Shown piece after piece: positions 26,113 to 36,609 of a stretch of DNA of 64,000 nucleotides; the first letter of the stretch is position 1; each line of letters opens with the position of its first letter. The position numbers and the translations under genes were made by a program. The notes beneath the pieces were generated by a model. It ran no database searches and was not told where the DNA came from. It was given only the letters and a program-made list of their open reading frames with translations. Source of the stretch: Neisseria sp. (GTDB lineage Bacteria > Pseudomonadota > Gammaproteobacteria > Burkholderiales > Neisseriaceae); the NCBI RefSeq assembly GCF_030530745.1, contig NZ_JAUMUI010000005.1:33534-97533 (forward strand), in the 5' to 3' direction.

Positions 26113-26226
26113 TAATCTTTCAGACAGCCGGCCTGCTTTGTTGAATTGTTTGCTTTCACAGTATTTGCCTCACATAAAACAGGCCGTCTGAAACCCTGCC
26201 GCGGGGCATCCTGCCAAACGCAAGAG

Positions 26227-26235
26227 TGCTACAAT
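26227..26235 (+). promoter_or_regulatory. Extended -10 promoter for ribB
   Basis: TGCTACAAT has the TGn extended -10 form and lies 79 bases before the start codon. The leader between shows none of the conserved blocks of an FMN riboswitch. Confidence 0.4.
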
Positions 26236-26313
26236 AGCAAGACGGTGCCGTACCGGTTTTAAAAACAATCCGCCAACTGCAACCGTTATCACGCAACTAA
26301 AAAAGGTCATCAC

Positions 26314-27405
26314 ATGAATATCTCCCCTATTTCCGAAATCCTCGCCGATATCAAAGCCGGCAAAATGGTGATCATTACCGACGCCGAAGACCGCGAAAAC
26401 GAAGGCGATTTGGTGATGGCCGCCCAATTCGTTACCCCGCAGGCCGTCAACTTCATGATTAAGCACGCCCGCGGCCTCGTTTGCCTGCCGATGAACGACG
26501 AGCTGGTCGACCGCCTCAAACTGCCGCAGATGACGCAGAAAAACGGCGCCCAATACGGCACCAACTTCACCGTATCCATCGAAGCCGCCCGCGGCATTTC
26601 CACCGGTATTTCCGCCGCCGACCGCGCGCTCACCATTCAGACGGCCGTGTCGCCTGCCGTCAAACCCGAAGACATCGTCCAGCCCGGCCACATCTTCCCC
26701 CTGCGCTCGCAAAAAGGCGGCGTGCTCGTGCGTGCCGGACACACCGAAGCCGCCGTCGATCTGGCACAGATGAGCGGCCTGATTCCCGCCGGCGTGATTT
26801 GCGAAATCCTCAACGACGACGGCACCATGGCGCGTATGCCCGAGCTGATGAAGTTCGCCGAAGAGCACAACCTCAAAATCGGCACCATCGCCGACTTAAT
26901 CGAATACCGCAGCCGCACCGAAAGCCTGCTTGAAGAAATGGGCGACACCGCCGTGCAAACCCCGTGGGGAGAATTCCAACAACACGTTTATGTCGACAAA
27001 CTGTCCGGCGAAACCCACCTGGCACTGGTGAAAGGCGAAATCCGCCCCGAAAAAGAAACCCTCGTGCGCGTGCACGAACCGTTCAGCGCCATGGATTTTC
27101 TGCAAATCGACCCCAACCACTCATGGCCCCTGCCCAAAGCCTTGGAGCATATCCGACAGGCCGAAAGCGGTGTGATTATCCTGCTGCACCGTACCGAAGA
27201 CGGCAGCGCCCTGCTCGATCGCACTTTGCCGAAAAACAGCTTCCAAGTGAAAAAATGGGATAAAAAAACCTACGGTATCGGCGCGCAGATCCTTGCCGGC
27301 CTCAACGTGCAAAAAATGCGCGTAATGGGCAAACCCTCTTCCATGAACGGGTTAACCGGCTTCGGGCTGGAAGTAACGGGTTTTGAAGAAGCCGCAAACG
27401 CATAA
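26314..27405 (+). CDS. ribB: 3,4-dihydroxy-2-butanone 4-phosphate synthase with degenerate GTP cyclohydrolase II-like domain
   Basis: The N-terminal half (residues 1-200) is a complete RibB, which converts ribulose 5-phosphate to the four-carbon precursor of riboflavin: DAEDRENEGDLVMAA, HARGLVCLP, RAGHTEAAVDLAQ and CEILNDDGTMAR are all present. The C-terminal half (about 205-363) aligns by position with RibA but has no cysteine at all, so the three zinc-binding cysteines of GTP cyclohydrolase II are missing. It is therefore probably only a RibB, with a structural or regulatory tail. A separate ribA is expected elsewhere. Confidence 0.92.
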   Translation: MNISPISEILADIKAGKMVIITDAEDRENEGDLVMAAQFVTPQAVNFMIKHARGLVCLPMNDELVDRLKLPQMTQKNGAQYGTNFTVSIEAARGISTGISAADRALTIQTAVSPAVKPEDIVQPGHIFPLRSQKGGVLVRAGHTEAAVDLAQMSGLIPAGVICEILNDDGTMARMPELMKFAEEHNLKIGTIADLIEYRSRTESLLEEMGDTAVQTPWGEFQQHVYVDKLSGETHLALVKGEIRPEKETLVRVHEPFSAMDFLQIDPNHSWPLPKALEHIRQAESGVIILLHRTEDGSALLDRTLPKNSFQVKKWDKKTYGIGAQILAGLNVQKMRVMGKPSSMNGLTGFGLEVTGFEEAANA

Positions 27406-27460
27406 AAAACAGGGAGGAAGCCGAACGCCCCGTCGTTATAGCGTTTGAGTGAAAATAAGG

Positions 27461-27507
27461 AAACATGCAGGCCGTCTGAAAAAAACTTTCAGACGGCCTG
27501 CATGTTT
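27461..27507. terminator. Long DUS hairpin between convergent genes
   Basis: AAACATGCAGGCCGTCTGAAA and its inverse form a stem of about 20 bases around a short loop, between the RibBA-like gene and the ABC transporter operon. It is the strongest terminator in the window. Confidence 0.85.
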
Positions 27508-27543
27508 CCGCAAAAAACCGGCCTTACAATCAAGCAAACGGGC

Positions 27544-28311
27544 TTATTCAGCCTCCACCCTAATCTGCTGCAAAAACCGTTTGGTGCGTTCGTGCTGCGG
27601 GTGGCGGAACAAAGTTTCGGGCGAGCCTTGTTCCACAATCACGCCGTTATCCATCACCACCACGGTATCGGCCACTTCCATGGCGAATTTGATTTCGTGG
27701 GTTACCACCACCATGGTCCAGCCTTCTTTGGCCAGCTCTTTCATGGTATTCAGCACATCCTGCACCAATTCGGGGTCGAGGGCGGACGTGGGTTCGTCGA
27801 ACAGCATCAGTTCAGGATGAATGGCCAACGCACGGGCGATGCCGACGCGCTGCTGCTGGCCGCCTGAAAGCTGGTAGGGATAAAGATCGGCTTTATCGGC
27901 CAACCCTACTTTTTCCAGCAGCGCCATAGCGGCCTGCCTGGCTTGTGCGGCGGGTTTGCCCTGAACGGCCACGGGACCCTCCATCACGTTTTCCAACGCG
28001 GTTTTGTGCGGAAACAGATTGTATTGCTGGAAAACCATGCCTGATTTGCGGCGCAGGGCGAGAATGTCTTTTTTCGACGGATGGCGGGCGAAATCAACCT
28101 TCAGGGGCTCCTTGCCGCCGAAAGCCACCGTGCCCTGTTGCGGCATTTCCAAGGCATTGAGGCAGCGCAGGAAAGTGGTTTTGCCCGAACCGGAAGGGCC
28201 GAGTATCACCACTACGCTGCCTTTGGCCACATCCAAGCCGATGCCGCGCAAAATGGCGTTGCTGCCGAACGATTTGTGGATATTGCGGATTTCGATCATG
28301 GGCTTGCTCAC
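27544..28311 (-). CDS. Polar amino-acid ABC transporter ATP-binding protein
   Basis: ATPase of an amino-acid importer, 255 residues. Walker A is [14 protein letters not shown], signature [15 protein letters not shown], Walker [15 protein letters not shown], followed by the H-loop [10 protein letters not shown]. It is third in the receptor-permease-ATPase operon and overlaps the permease stop (ATGA). Substrate specificity must come from the receptor; cystine is the best guess. Confidence 0.92.
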   Translation of the reverse strand: MSKPMIEIRNIHKSFGSNAILRGIGLDVAKGSVVVILGPSGSGKTTFLRCLNALEMPQQGTVAFGGKEPLKVDFARHPSKKDILALRRKSGMVFQQYNLFPHKTALENVMEGPVAVQGKPAAQARQAAMALLEKVGLADKADLYPYQLSGGQQQRVGIARALAIHPELMLFDEPTSALDPELVQDVLNTMKELAKEGWTMVVVTHEIKFAMEVADTVVVMDNGVIVEQGSPETLFRHPQHERTKRFLQQIRVEAE

Positions 28312-29024
28312 TTGGCAACGTAACGGTCGAGCCGTTTTTCAAGTTTGGCCTGACCGATAAAGAGAAAGAAGCAGAACACCCAGTAAACCAGGCCGGCTTC
28401 GATATAAACGGGCAGGAAATCATAGCTGGCGTTGGCAATCTGCTGCGCCACGCGGAACAGCTCGGTGATGGTAACCACCGAAGCCAGCGAAGTGTCTTTA
28501 AACAGGCTGATAAAGGTGTTGCTCAAGGGCGGAACGGACACACGGAACGCCTGCGGCATGATGATGCGGCGGAAGGTCTGCATATAGGTCATGCCGATGG
28601 AAAAACCGGCTTCCCATTGGCCTTTGGGCACCGACAGAATCGCTGCGCGTATGGTTTCGGAAGCATAGGCGCCGATGTTGAGCGAAAAGCCGATAACGGC
28701 GGTAGGTAGCGGGTCGAGGGTGATGCCGATGGCGGGCAGGCCGTAAAACACCACCATCAGCTGCACCAGCATGGGCGTGCCGCGAACGGCGGAAACGTAA
28801 AACTGCACCACGCCCAAAAGCAGGCGGTGAAACAGGCCGGCCACGGGCACTACCCGCACCAACGCCACGCCGAGGGCGATCAATATGCCGCAGACAAAAG
28901 AAACGACGGCCAGCGGAATCGAATACAGAAACCCAGCTTTCACCATCGGCCAAAATGCGCTTATGACCAAAGCCGCACGCTCTTCGGTCATAAAAGGCAG
29001 GGCGCTTAAAAAATCACTTAACAC
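28308..29024 (-). CDS. Polar amino-acid ABC transporter permease
   Basis: Inner-membrane permease of 238 residues of the His/Glu/Arg family. It contains [18 protein letters not shown] and the coupling segment [22 protein letters not shown] typical of HisM/TcyL-type subunits, and about five helices. It overlaps the receptor gene by 11 bases and the ATPase gene by four. Confidence 0.92.
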   Translation of the reverse strand: MLSDFLSALPFMTEERAALVISAFWPMVKAGFLYSIPLAVVSFVCGILIALGVALVRVVPVAGLFHRLLLGVVQFYVSAVRGTPMLVQLMVVFYGLPAIGITLDPLPTAVIGFSLNIGAYASETIRAAILSVPKGQWEAGFSIGMTYMQTFRRIIMPQAFRVSVPPLSNTFISLFKDTSLASVVTITELFRVAQQIANASYDFLPVYIEAGLVYWVFCFFLFIGQAKLEKRLDRYVAK

Positions 29025-29853
29025 TTACATCTTCACCAAAGAATTGTTCGCCCAGTTTTTTCAGCGTGCCGTCTTGGCGCAGCTCTTCCACCGCGCCGCT
29101 GATTTTTGCCAATGCTTCGTCGTTGTTTTTATTCACGATAAAGCCTGAACCCAGTTTTTCTTCGGCAGAGGCCGTCCAAGCGGTTTTCAGGCCGGAATTG
29201 GGGTTTTTCTTCATATAGTCGAGCAGGGCCAGCGAATCGTTGAAGGTGAAATCGGCGCGTTTCTGCCGCACCAGCGTCAGCGCTTGCGCCATGCCGTCAA
29301 CCGGAACGATTTTGGCTCCGGCTTTCTGCGCCATTTCGCCGTAGTTGCTGCTCAGGGTTTGCGCGGCAGACAAGCCTTTAACATCGGCCAGAGTTTTGAT
29401 GCGGTTGTCGTCTTTGCGGTCGACCGCCATCGGGCCGGAATAGCTGTAATCGGCGGATTTGTCGAAAGTGGCGCGGCGCTCGGGCGTGGTCAAGCTCACT
29501 TGGTTGGCTACCATATCGAAACGGCCTGCTTTCAAACCGGCCAGCATGGCGTCCCACTGGGTTTCTTTAAACTCGATTCGAATGCCCAGTTTTTCGGCCA
29601 CGGCGCGGGTAACTTCCACATCGTAACCGGTTAATTTGCCGCCCTCGTCGTGATAGGTAAACGGCGCATAAGTGCCTTCGGTGCCCACGGTTACCGTGCC
29701 TTTGTTATTGATGCGCTCCAACAGCGAACCGGCGGCCGCTTGGGTTTGCGGGGTAGACGCGGCGGAAGCCGAAGCGGAAGAACTTGCGCCTTCGTTGCCG
29801 CAGGCCGTCAAAACAAATGCAGCCACGCTGCCGAGAACAATTTTTTTCAACAT
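29014..29853 (-). CDS. Amino-acid (probably cystine) ABC transporter receptor lipoprotein
   Basis: Solute receptor anchored by lipid: the signal peptide ends FVLTACGNEG, a good lipobox, followed by a Ser/Ala linker. The mature domain has the family's GTVTVGTEGTYAPFTYHD opening, and GYDVEVTRAVAEKLG and WDAMLAGLKAGRFDMVANQ. These resemble FliY/TcyJ cystine receptors more than glutamine or arginine ones. Length 279. The start is the ATG before KKIVLGSV; the frame upstream is not protein-like. The gene leads its operon. Confidence 0.9.
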   Translation of the reverse strand: MLKKIVLGSVAAFVLTACGNEGASSSASASAASTPQTQAAAGSLLERINNKGTVTVGTEGTYAPFTYHDEGGKLTGYDVEVTRAVAEKLGIRIEFKETQWDAMLAGLKAGRFDMVANQVSLTTPERRATFDKSADYSYSGPMAVDRKDDNRIKTLADVKGLSAAQTLSSNYGEMAQKAGAKIVPVDGMAQALTLVRQKRADFTFNDSLALLDYMKKNPNSGLKTAWTASAEEKLGSGFIVNKNNDEALAKISGAVEELRQDGTLKKLGEQFFGEDVSVK

Positions 29854-29876
29854 AATGTTTCCTGAAAAGCTGGTAA

Positions 29877-30773
<897 letters not shown>

Positions 30774-30801
30774 AGGCCGGCCTGCGCTTTCGTCCACATA
30801 A

Positions 30802-30838
30802 AATACCCGGCATCAAGCCGGGTATTGCTGTTTTTTTG
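30802..30838 (+). terminator. Intrinsic terminator after tadA
   Basis: AATACCCGG pairs with CCGGGTATT around a seven-base loop and is followed by a T-run (GCTGTTTTTTTG). Confidence 0.85.
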
Positions 30839-30856
30839 TTACTGTTTCTTGAAGCA

Positions 30857-30904
30857 TTTCAGACGGCCAACCCGGATTGTGCAGCGGTTTTTGGCCGTCT
30901 GAAA
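30857..30904. terminator. Inverted DUS pair after lysR
   Basis: TTTCAGACGGCCA and TGGCCGTCTGAAA face each other across a 22-base loop. Located just beyond the end of the LysR gene, it can stop transcription from the minus strand. Confidence 0.6.
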
Positions 30905-30920
30905 AATATCCGCTCCGGTA

Positions 30921-31811
30921 TCAAACAACCGTATCCGCCCAAACCTCTTCCACACAGCCCTTGAGCAGGTTCAACACAGGATCTTCTTCAAATTCGTCGA
31001 GATAAATAAAGTGCAGCGGCAGGGTTTGGCGGTATTCGTCGAGTATGTCGATGGGCTTGCCCGCCGCGCGCGCGGCTTCGGCTTTTTGTGCGGGTATCAT
31101 CGCCAGCCCCGTGCCTTCGCAAACCAAATCGATGATGGTTTGCGGGTAGTCGCAGATAATCTGCTGTTTGGGCGAAATTTTATGTTTGCGCCAAAACTGC
31201 TGCATATGCTTGCGGCTGCTCGACACCACCGACATTTCAATCCATGCATATTCTTCCAAGCTTTCGGGCAGGTTTGCCCTGATATGGCCGGTTTCGCCCG
31301 CATGGCAGACCAGCGAATATTGGATGTCGCCGAGAAACAGGCTGCGCAGGCTGCGGCGGGTTACGGGGCCGAGAAAAAAGCCGCCGTGCAGTTGTTTGTC
31401 TAACACGCGCTGCTCGATTTCGCCGCTCATGCCGTATTGGATATGCAGCATGATATCCGGATCCTGCTTCAGGATGCTTTGCGTCAGGCCGGTGATTTTA
31501 TCGGGGGCGACGGGGTGGATGAGACCCAAATCGGCATGGGTAACATAATGTTCCGAAAGGGTTTTGGCAAAACAGTCGAGTTTGTGGTGGTGTTGCAGCA
31601 AGGCTTCGGCCTCGGGCAGGAACACTTCGCCTGCCGGAGTGAGCGTCATGCCGTTGGTGGTGCGCTTGAACAGGGTAACGTCCAACCGTGCCTCAAGTGC
31701 CTTGATTTGCGCTGAAACCGCAGGCTGCGACAGATGCAAACGTTCCGCCGCCTGAGTGAGGTTGCCGATGTGGGCGACTTCGGTAAAGGTTTTAAGCTGT
31801 GTGTAGTCCAT
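30921..31811 (-). CDS. LysR family transcriptional regulator
   Basis: A 296-residue LysR-type regulator. The N-terminal winged helix covers residues 1-60 (LKTFTEVAHIGNLTQAAERL, then SQPAVSAQIKALE). The effector domain follows, with a GLAMIPAQKA loop late in the protein. The ligand cannot be inferred. It diverges from the DUF485-actP pair across a 299-base gap, so regulation of acetate uptake is a reasonable guess but not shown. Confidence 0.9.
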   Translation of the reverse strand: MDYTQLKTFTEVAHIGNLTQAAERLHLSQPAVSAQIKALEARLDVTLFKRTTNGMTLTPAGEVFLPEAEALLQHHHKLDCFAKTLSEHYVTHADLGLIHPVAPDKITGLTQSILKQDPDIMLHIQYGMSGEIEQRVLDKQLHGGFFLGPVTRRSLRSLFLGDIQYSLVCHAGETGHIRANLPESLEEYAWIEMSVVSSSRKHMQQFWRKHKISPKQQIICDYPQTIIDLVCEGTGLAMIPAQKAEAARAAGKPIDILDEYRQTLPLHFIYLDEFEEDPVLNLLKGCVEEVWADTVV

Positions 31812-32110
31812 GTTTTTCTTCTGTACAAGTCGGTAGAGCCGTTGCCGGCACCGGCTTCTGACAGCATTACTCCATAAACAACAACTGTAGAAGACGGCAC
31901 CTCATTATGCATCGATTATGGTGTTTTAGCATATTTGCAGGCCGTCTGAAAGTTTTTTCTGACGCGGCCGCTGCTTTATCAAATCAGTTCTGCCGGCCAC
32001 ATTATCAGCCGGACGGATTGATACTATCAGAAAATAATATTAGCCACGGCAACGTTTTTTCATTTCTAATCCCCCACGTTTACCGCCAAGCATTCCAGAA
32101 GGAGAAAGTA
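31812..32110. other. Divergent regulatory gap between lysR and the DUF485 gene
   Basis: AT-rich gap with one uptake sequence, a GCCGGC...GCCGG hairpin near 31992-32013 and a TTGATACTATCAG stretch that could hold promoter or operator signals. No gene is visible. Confidence 0.4.
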
Positions 32111-32428
32111 ATGGATAAACAAACCGCACAGCAGGTGCTCTCACACGCCAAATTCAAGCAGATGGCACAACAGAAGGCATTGATAGGCTGGGGTTTTTCG
32201 GCCGTTGTTTTTGTGATGTATGTAGCCTACATCTGGCTGATCGGCACCGCGCCCGAAATGTTCGGCAAACCAGTATCCGAAGGCAGCATCACTACTTGGG
32301 GCATTTACGCCGGTATTTTCGTAATTGTATTTTCATTTGTTACTACCGGCATTTATGTAAGCATCGCCAACGGTAAGTTTGAAGGCATGACCAAAGAAGT
32401 TGTCCGCGAAGTTCAGGGAGAAGAATAA
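32111..32428 (+). CDS. DUF485 family membrane protein (YjcH-like)
   Basis: A 105-residue protein with two membrane helices, of the family always found before actP (E. coli yjcH). Marks are [19 protein letters not shown] at the start and [15 protein letters not shown] in helix two. The role is thought to be partner or stabiliser of the symporter. GGAG lies eight bases before the ATG, and the gene ends two bases before actP. No acs gene is adjacent. Confidence 0.88.
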   Translation: MDKQTAQQVLSHAKFKQMAQQKALIGWGFSAVVFVMYVAYIWLIGTAPEMFGKPVSEGSITTWGIYAGIFVIVFSFVTTGIYVSIANGKFEGMTKEVVREVQGEE

Positions 32429-32430
32429 AC

Positions 32431-34107
32431 ATGAATAAACTTTTAACCGGCACCTTAGCCCTGCTTGCTTCGGGCAGCGTTTGGGCAGACGCCTTAACCG
32501 GCGAAGTGGAAAAACAGCCGCTGAATATTTCGGCGATCGTGATGTTCCTGATTTTCGTGGGCGCAACGCTGTTCATCACCAAATGGGCGGCCAAGCAGAA
32601 TAAGTCCACCAAAGACTTCTACACCGCCGGCGGCGGCATTTCCGGCTTTCAAAACGGCTTGGCGATTGCGGGCGATTATATGTCTGCCGCTTCGTTTTTG
32701 GGCATTTCGGCCATGGTTTACACCACCGGCTACGACGGCCTGATCTATTCCACCGGCTTCTTGGTGGGCTGGCCCATCGTGTTGTTTCTGGTTGCCGAAC
32801 GTTTGCGCAATCTCGGCAAATTCACCTTTTCCGACGTGGTGGCCTACCGCCTCAAACAAGGCCCCGTGCGCGTGTTTGCAGCCAGCGGCTCCCTGTTGGT
32901 GGTGATTCTCTACCTGATTGCCCAAGTTGTGGGCGCAGGCAAACTGATCCAACTGCTGTTCGGTATGAGCTACACTTCCGCCGTGGTTATCGTGGGTGCG
33001 CTGATGGTTGCCTATGTGTTGTTCGGCGGTATGCTGGCCACCACCTGGGTGCAGATCATCAAAGCCGTGATGCTGCTTTCGGGCGCTTCGTTTATGGCCT
33101 TTATGATTTTGAAAGCCTCCGGTTTCAGCCTCGAAGGCATGTTTTTAAAAGCCACCGAAATCCACGAAAAAGGCACCACCATTATGTCGCCCGGGGGCTT
33201 GGTTTCCAACCCGGTTGATGCGCTCTCGCTGGGCTTGGCATTGATGTTCGGCACCGCCGGCCTGCCGCACATCCTTATGCGCTTCTTCACCGTACCCGAT
33301 GCCAAAGAGGCACGCAAATCGGTGTTTGTGGCCACAGGTTTTATCGGTTATTTCTACCTCTTGACCTTCATCATCGGCTTCGGCGCGATTATCTTCGTTA
33401 CTAAAGACAATCCGCAGTTCTTCACCACCATGATCCAAGACGGCAAATCCGTTGCCGAAATGATCGGCGGCACCAATATGGCAGCGGTTCACTTGTCCGG
33501 CGCACTCGGCGGCAACCTCTTCTTGGGCTTTATTTCAGCCGTAGCGTTCGCCACCATTTTAGCGGTGGTGGCCGGCCTGACCCTTTCCGGCGCATCCGCC
33601 GTGAGCCACGACCTTTACGCCTCGGTTTTCCGAAAAGGCCAAGCCTCGCAAGAACAGGAAATGCGCGTATCGCGTTTGGCAACCTTGGGCTTGGGCGTGA
33701 TGGCCATCGTGTTGGGCATCGCCTTTGAAAACCAAAACGTCGCCTTCATGGTGGGCTTGGCGTTCGCACTGGCTGCCTCGGCCAACTTCCCGATCCTCGC
33801 CCTGTCGATGTTCTGGAAGGGCCTGACCACCCGCGGCGCGGTTATCGGCGGTTTCCTCGGCCTGCTGGCGGCTTTCGTGCTGATTATCCTCGGCCCCACC
33901 GTATGGGTGAAAGTGTTGCACCATAAAGAAGCCATCTTCCCCTACAGCAACCCCGCCCTGTTTTCGATTCCGCTGGCCTTTATTTCTGCCTGGTTCTTCT
34001 CGGTTACCGACAAATCGAAACAGGCCGAGATTGATAAAGCAGGTTTTGAAGCACAATACGTGCGCTCCATGACCGGTATCGGCGCGGCGGAAGCCAGCGA
34101 CCATTAA
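32431..34107 (+). CDS. actP: Cation/acetate symporter ActP
   Basis: Sodium:solute symporter family carrier for acetate, 558 residues and about 13-14 helices, with a cleavable-looking leader ([11 protein letters not shown]). Typical segments are [53 protein letters not shown] and [18 protein letters not shown]. Translation starts two bases after the DUF485 gene, so the two form one unit. A long DUS hairpin terminates it. Confidence 0.95.
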   Translation: MNKLLTGTLALLASGSVWADALTGEVEKQPLNISAIVMFLIFVGATLFITKWAAKQNKSTKDFYTAGGGISGFQNGLAIAGDYMSAASFLGISAMVYTTGYDGLIYSTGFLVGWPIVLFLVAERLRNLGKFTFSDVVAYRLKQGPVRVFAASGSLLVVILYLIAQVVGAGKLIQLLFGMSYTSAVVIVGALMVAYVLFGGMLATTWVQIIKAVMLLSGASFMAFMILKASGFSLEGMFLKATEIHEKGTTIMSPGGLVSNPVDALSLGLALMFGTAGLPHILMRFFTVPDAKEARKSVFVATGFIGYFYLLTFIIGFGAIIFVTKDNPQFFTTMIQDGKSVAEMIGGTNMAAVHLSGALGGNLFLGFISAVAFATILAVVAGLTLSGASAVSHDLYASVFRKGQASQEQEMRVSRLATLGLGVMAIVLGIAFENQNVAFMVGLAFALAASANFPILALSMFWKGLTTRGAVIGGFLGLLAAFVLIILGPTVWVKVLHHKEAIFPYSNPALFSIPLAFISAWFFSVTDKSKQAEIDKAGFEAQYVRSMTGIGAAEASDH

Positions 34108-34126
34108 GCCAAACCGCTGCAACAAC

Positions 34127-34192
34127 AGGCCGTCTGAAAGATTTGAACAGCCACGATTCCAAGCACTGTTTCAAATCACTTTCAGACGGCCT
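34127..34192 (+). terminator. Extended DUS hairpin after actP
   Basis: AGGCCGTCTGAAAG pairs with CTTTCAGACGGCCT, and the stem continues with ATTTGAACAG against CTGTTTCAAAT, giving more than 20 paired bases. Confidence 0.75.
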
Positions 34193-34216
34193 GAAACTTT
34201 TGCAAAAAAGCCGTTT

Positions 34217-34370
34217 TATAGTGGCTTAAATTTAAAAGAGGGCAAGGCGGTGAAGCCGCAGACAGCACAAGATATTACGTAACCGCTTCAACGGCTTATG
34301 AAACCGTTTTCTTCGAGTCAGAGCACAAACGCTCCGGCGGAAGCCAAGTCAGTCCGCCATAACCGTATTT
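34217..34370. repeat. Degenerate Correia-type element
   Basis: Starts TATAGTGGCTTAAATTTAAA, then GGGCAAGGCGGTGAAGCCG and CAGACAGCAC as in Correia cores, but the far end has lost a recognisable inverted terminus. The right boundary is approximate. It occupies most of the 386-base gap before the next gene; the remainder shows nothing. Confidence 0.6.
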
Positions 34371-34493
34371 CAATATTTTACATATACTTCACCGGATCCG
34401 GCTCTTGCAATCGGCACATCCCCCTCCATTTACCGTTGGGCCGGACAACCGGACAGCCTTGGTAACGCTCTTATCACATAGAGGATTTGAAAT

Positions 34494-34859
34494 ATGACCC
34501 GTCCCTCCCCCGAAGAATTTATTCCCAAGTTCCGCCGTAAAAAATTTGACGAACCGGGTTTTCTGCGAAAACTCGCACGCTTTGCAGGCAGGCTGGGGGC
34601 TCCGGCAGTCAGGCAGCTGTATGCCCTTTATTTTCTGTTTAAAGACCCTGCCACCCCCAAGCGGACGAAAATGGTTATTCTCGGCGCATTGGTTTATTTT
34701 TTCAGCCCGATAGACAGCATTCCCGACCTGCTCGGCCCTTTGGGGTTCAGTGACGATATTGCGGTAATCACTTTAGTGTATGCACAGGTAAAAAGCCATC
34801 TTACCGATGAAATCCGCGAAAAAGCACGCTTAGCAACCGAAAAACTGTTGTCGCGCTGA
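34494..34859 (+). CDS. YkvA/DUF1232 family protein
   Basis: A 121-residue protein with the DUF1232 signature ALVYFFSPIDSIPDLLGPLG followed by FSDDIAVI. The segment before it is partly hydrophobic, so membrane association is likely. The family has no established function. It appears to be transcribed alone, flanked by a Correia relic and a strong DUS terminator. Confidence 0.85.
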   Translation: MTRPSPEEFIPKFRRKKFDEPGFLRKLARFAGRLGAPAVRQLYALYFLFKDPATPKRTKMVILGALVYFFSPIDSIPDLLGPLGFSDDIAVITLVYAQVKSHLTDEIREKARLATEKLLSR

Positions 34860-34890
34860 TATACTGATATATGGTTCCGATAGCCAAACA

Positions 34891-34924
34891 AAAGCCGTCT
34901 GAAAGATTTTTTCAGACGGCTTTT
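34891..34924. terminator. DUS hairpin with T-run
   Basis: AAAGCCGTCTGAAA and TTTCAGACGGCTTT pair around a short loop with Ts on both sides, between convergent genes; a bidirectional terminator. Confidence 0.8.
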
Positions 34925-34941
34925 AAGGTATTTTGACCTCA

Positions 34942-35442
34942 TTACTCCAACGGACGCATATTCATTACTTCCATCAGAAAATTGGTAAATGCGGGGTTGG
35001 AAGGTTTGTTGCTCATGTTCGGCCAGCGCTGCTGCCAGCCCCTCAGCGCATTCTGCACATACAGTTTGGACTGCTGGCTGCTGATGGCTCCGCGCTGGCT
35101 GTCTACGGCCGAACGCAGGTAAACCTCATACATGCTGTCATCCACAGGGTTTCTGCCGATCTGCTGGATGCGGAAGCGGTTGAGATACTGTGCCGCCTGA
35201 ACTTTGGTAATCTGGCCTTGGCTGACCTGATAACTCAAACGTGTTGCCTCGTCTCGGATTTTCGACACATCCGTCCAATGGCTTTCCGCCAAACGGTACG
35301 GGGATTTTGCCGTTTGTTTTTTAACAGGTTCTTTCTTGACATTGGTAGGCTTGACCGGCACCTCCTTTAAAGAAGGAAGGTAAAGGGTTTCACAACCTGC
35401 CAATGCAGCCAATACGAATAAAATGGGGATATGTTTTTTCAT
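34942..35442 (-). CDS. Hypothetical lipoprotein
   Basis: A 166-residue protein with a short signal and a convincing lipobox, LAALAGCETL. The residue after the cysteine is Glu. A Lys/Pro/Val-rich linker follows (about residues 29-50), then a helical domain with RFRIQQIGRNPVDD. I do not recognise the family. The start giving MKKHIPILF is chosen because it gives a standard signal peptide; two ATGs just upstream are in frame. It may be a Neisseria-restricted surface or periplasmic lipoprotein. Confidence 0.75.
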   Translation of the reverse strand: MKKHIPILFVLAALAGCETLYLPSLKEVPVKPTNVKKEPVKKQTAKSPYRLAESHWTDVSKIRDEATRLSYQVSQGQITKVQAAQYLNRFRIQQIGRNPVDDSMYEVYLRSAVDSQRGAISSQQSKLYVQNALRGWQQRWPNMSNKPSNPAFTNFLMEVMNMRPLE

Positions 35443-35524
35443 GCCGCACATTATAATCAGATTTGACGGATAATCCAATAATGAAGACAAACGGTTGCTA
35501 TTCCCGTCCTTTCAAACCGCAAAA

Positions 35525-35544
35525 AAGGCCGTCTGAACGGCCTT
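35525..35544 (-). terminator. Short terminator after cysK
   Basis: AAGGCCGT pairs with ACGGCCTT around CTGA. The loop and one arm together form the core of an uptake sequence. Confidence 0.6.
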
Positions 35545-35552
35545 AATGCATT

Positions 35553-36485
35553 TTATGCCAAGTCGGCAAACAGCGGGGTAGACAAATAACGCTCGCCGTA
35601 AGAAGGAATCAGCACCACGATCAGTTTGTCTTTATTCTCAGGTTTTGCAGCCAGTTCCAATGCAGCCGCAACGGCCGCTCCTGAAGAAATTCCCACCAAA
35701 ATGCCTTCTTTCTCGGCCATGGCCCGGGCTGTTGCAAATGCAGCTTCGTTAGACGCTTTAATAATGCTGTCGTAGATACTGGTATTTAGAATGCTGGGCA
35801 CGAAACCTGCACCGATACCCTGAATCGGGTGCGGACCTTTCTCTCCACCGCTCAACACGGGCGAAGCCTCCGGCTCCACCGCAACGATTTCCACTTCGGG
35901 TTTGCGCGCTTTCAACACTTCGCCCACACCGGTAACCGTTCCGCCCGTGCCTACGCCGGCTACAAAAATATCCACTTTGCCGTCAGTATCGCGCCAGATT
36001 TCTTCGGCTGTGGTATCGCGGTGGACCTGCGGGTTGGCTTCGTTATCAAACTGGCGCGGCATAAAGTAAGCACCGGGGTTTTCGTCAACCAAAGCCTGCG
36101 CTTTGGCTATCGCTCCGCCCATGCCTTCGGCGGCAGGGGTAAGGATCAGTTCCGCACCGAATGCGCGCAACAGCATACGGCGCTCTTTACTCATGCTCTC
36201 AGGCATAGTGATCGCCAGTTTGTAGCCGCGCGCGGCACAAACCATTGCCAAACCGATACCGGTATTGCCGCTGGTGGCTTCGACGATAACCGTGTCTTTA
36301 TTGATTTTGCCGGATTTTTCGGCTGCATCGATCATTGAGGCGGCAATACGGTCTTTTACGCTGCTGCCGGGGTTGAAAAATTCCAACTTGGCAACAACGC
36401 GGCCGGGCAATCCTTCGGTGAGGCGGTTCAGCTCAACCAACGGGGTATTGCCGATTAAATCAGTAATGCTGTGTGCAATGTTCAT
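35553..36485 (-). CDS. cysK: Cysteine synthase A (O-acetylserine sulfhydrylase)
   Basis: PLP enzyme that makes cysteine from O-acetylserine and sulfide. The PLP lysine is Lys44 in [11 protein letters not shown]; the substrate loop is [10 protein letters not shown]; the phosphate-binding loop [10 protein letters not shown]. Length 310 is normal. AGGAG before the ATG settles the start; an earlier in-frame ATG lies 12 codons upstream. Confidence 0.96.
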   Translation of the reverse strand: MNIAHSITDLIGNTPLVELNRLTEGLPGRVVAKLEFFNPGSSVKDRIAASMIDAAEKSGKINKDTVIVEATSGNTGIGLAMVCAARGYKLAITMPESMSKERRMLLRAFGAELILTPAAEGMGGAIAKAQALVDENPGAYFMPRQFDNEANPQVHRDTTAEEIWRDTDGKVDIFVAGVGTGGTVTGVGEVLKARKPEVEIVAVEPEASPVLSGGEKGPHPIQGIGAGFVPSILNTSIYDSIIKASNEAAFATARAMAEKEGILVGISSGAAVAAALELAAKPENKDKLIVVLIPSYGERYLSTPLFADLA

Positions 36486-36609
36486 TATTTTACTCCTGAT
36501 AGATTGGGGGGATATTGACAACCGGCATATTAAATTCAGGCCGTCTGAAAAACCAATACCGTATCTTTCTTAATTTATAACTTTTGGTTTTAAGCTGTGC
36601 CGTGCGGCA

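Noticed and set aside
26113-26313. FMN riboswitch before the RibB gene
   Set aside because: None of the conserved riboswitch blocks is present in the leader; only a promoter-like hexamer was found.
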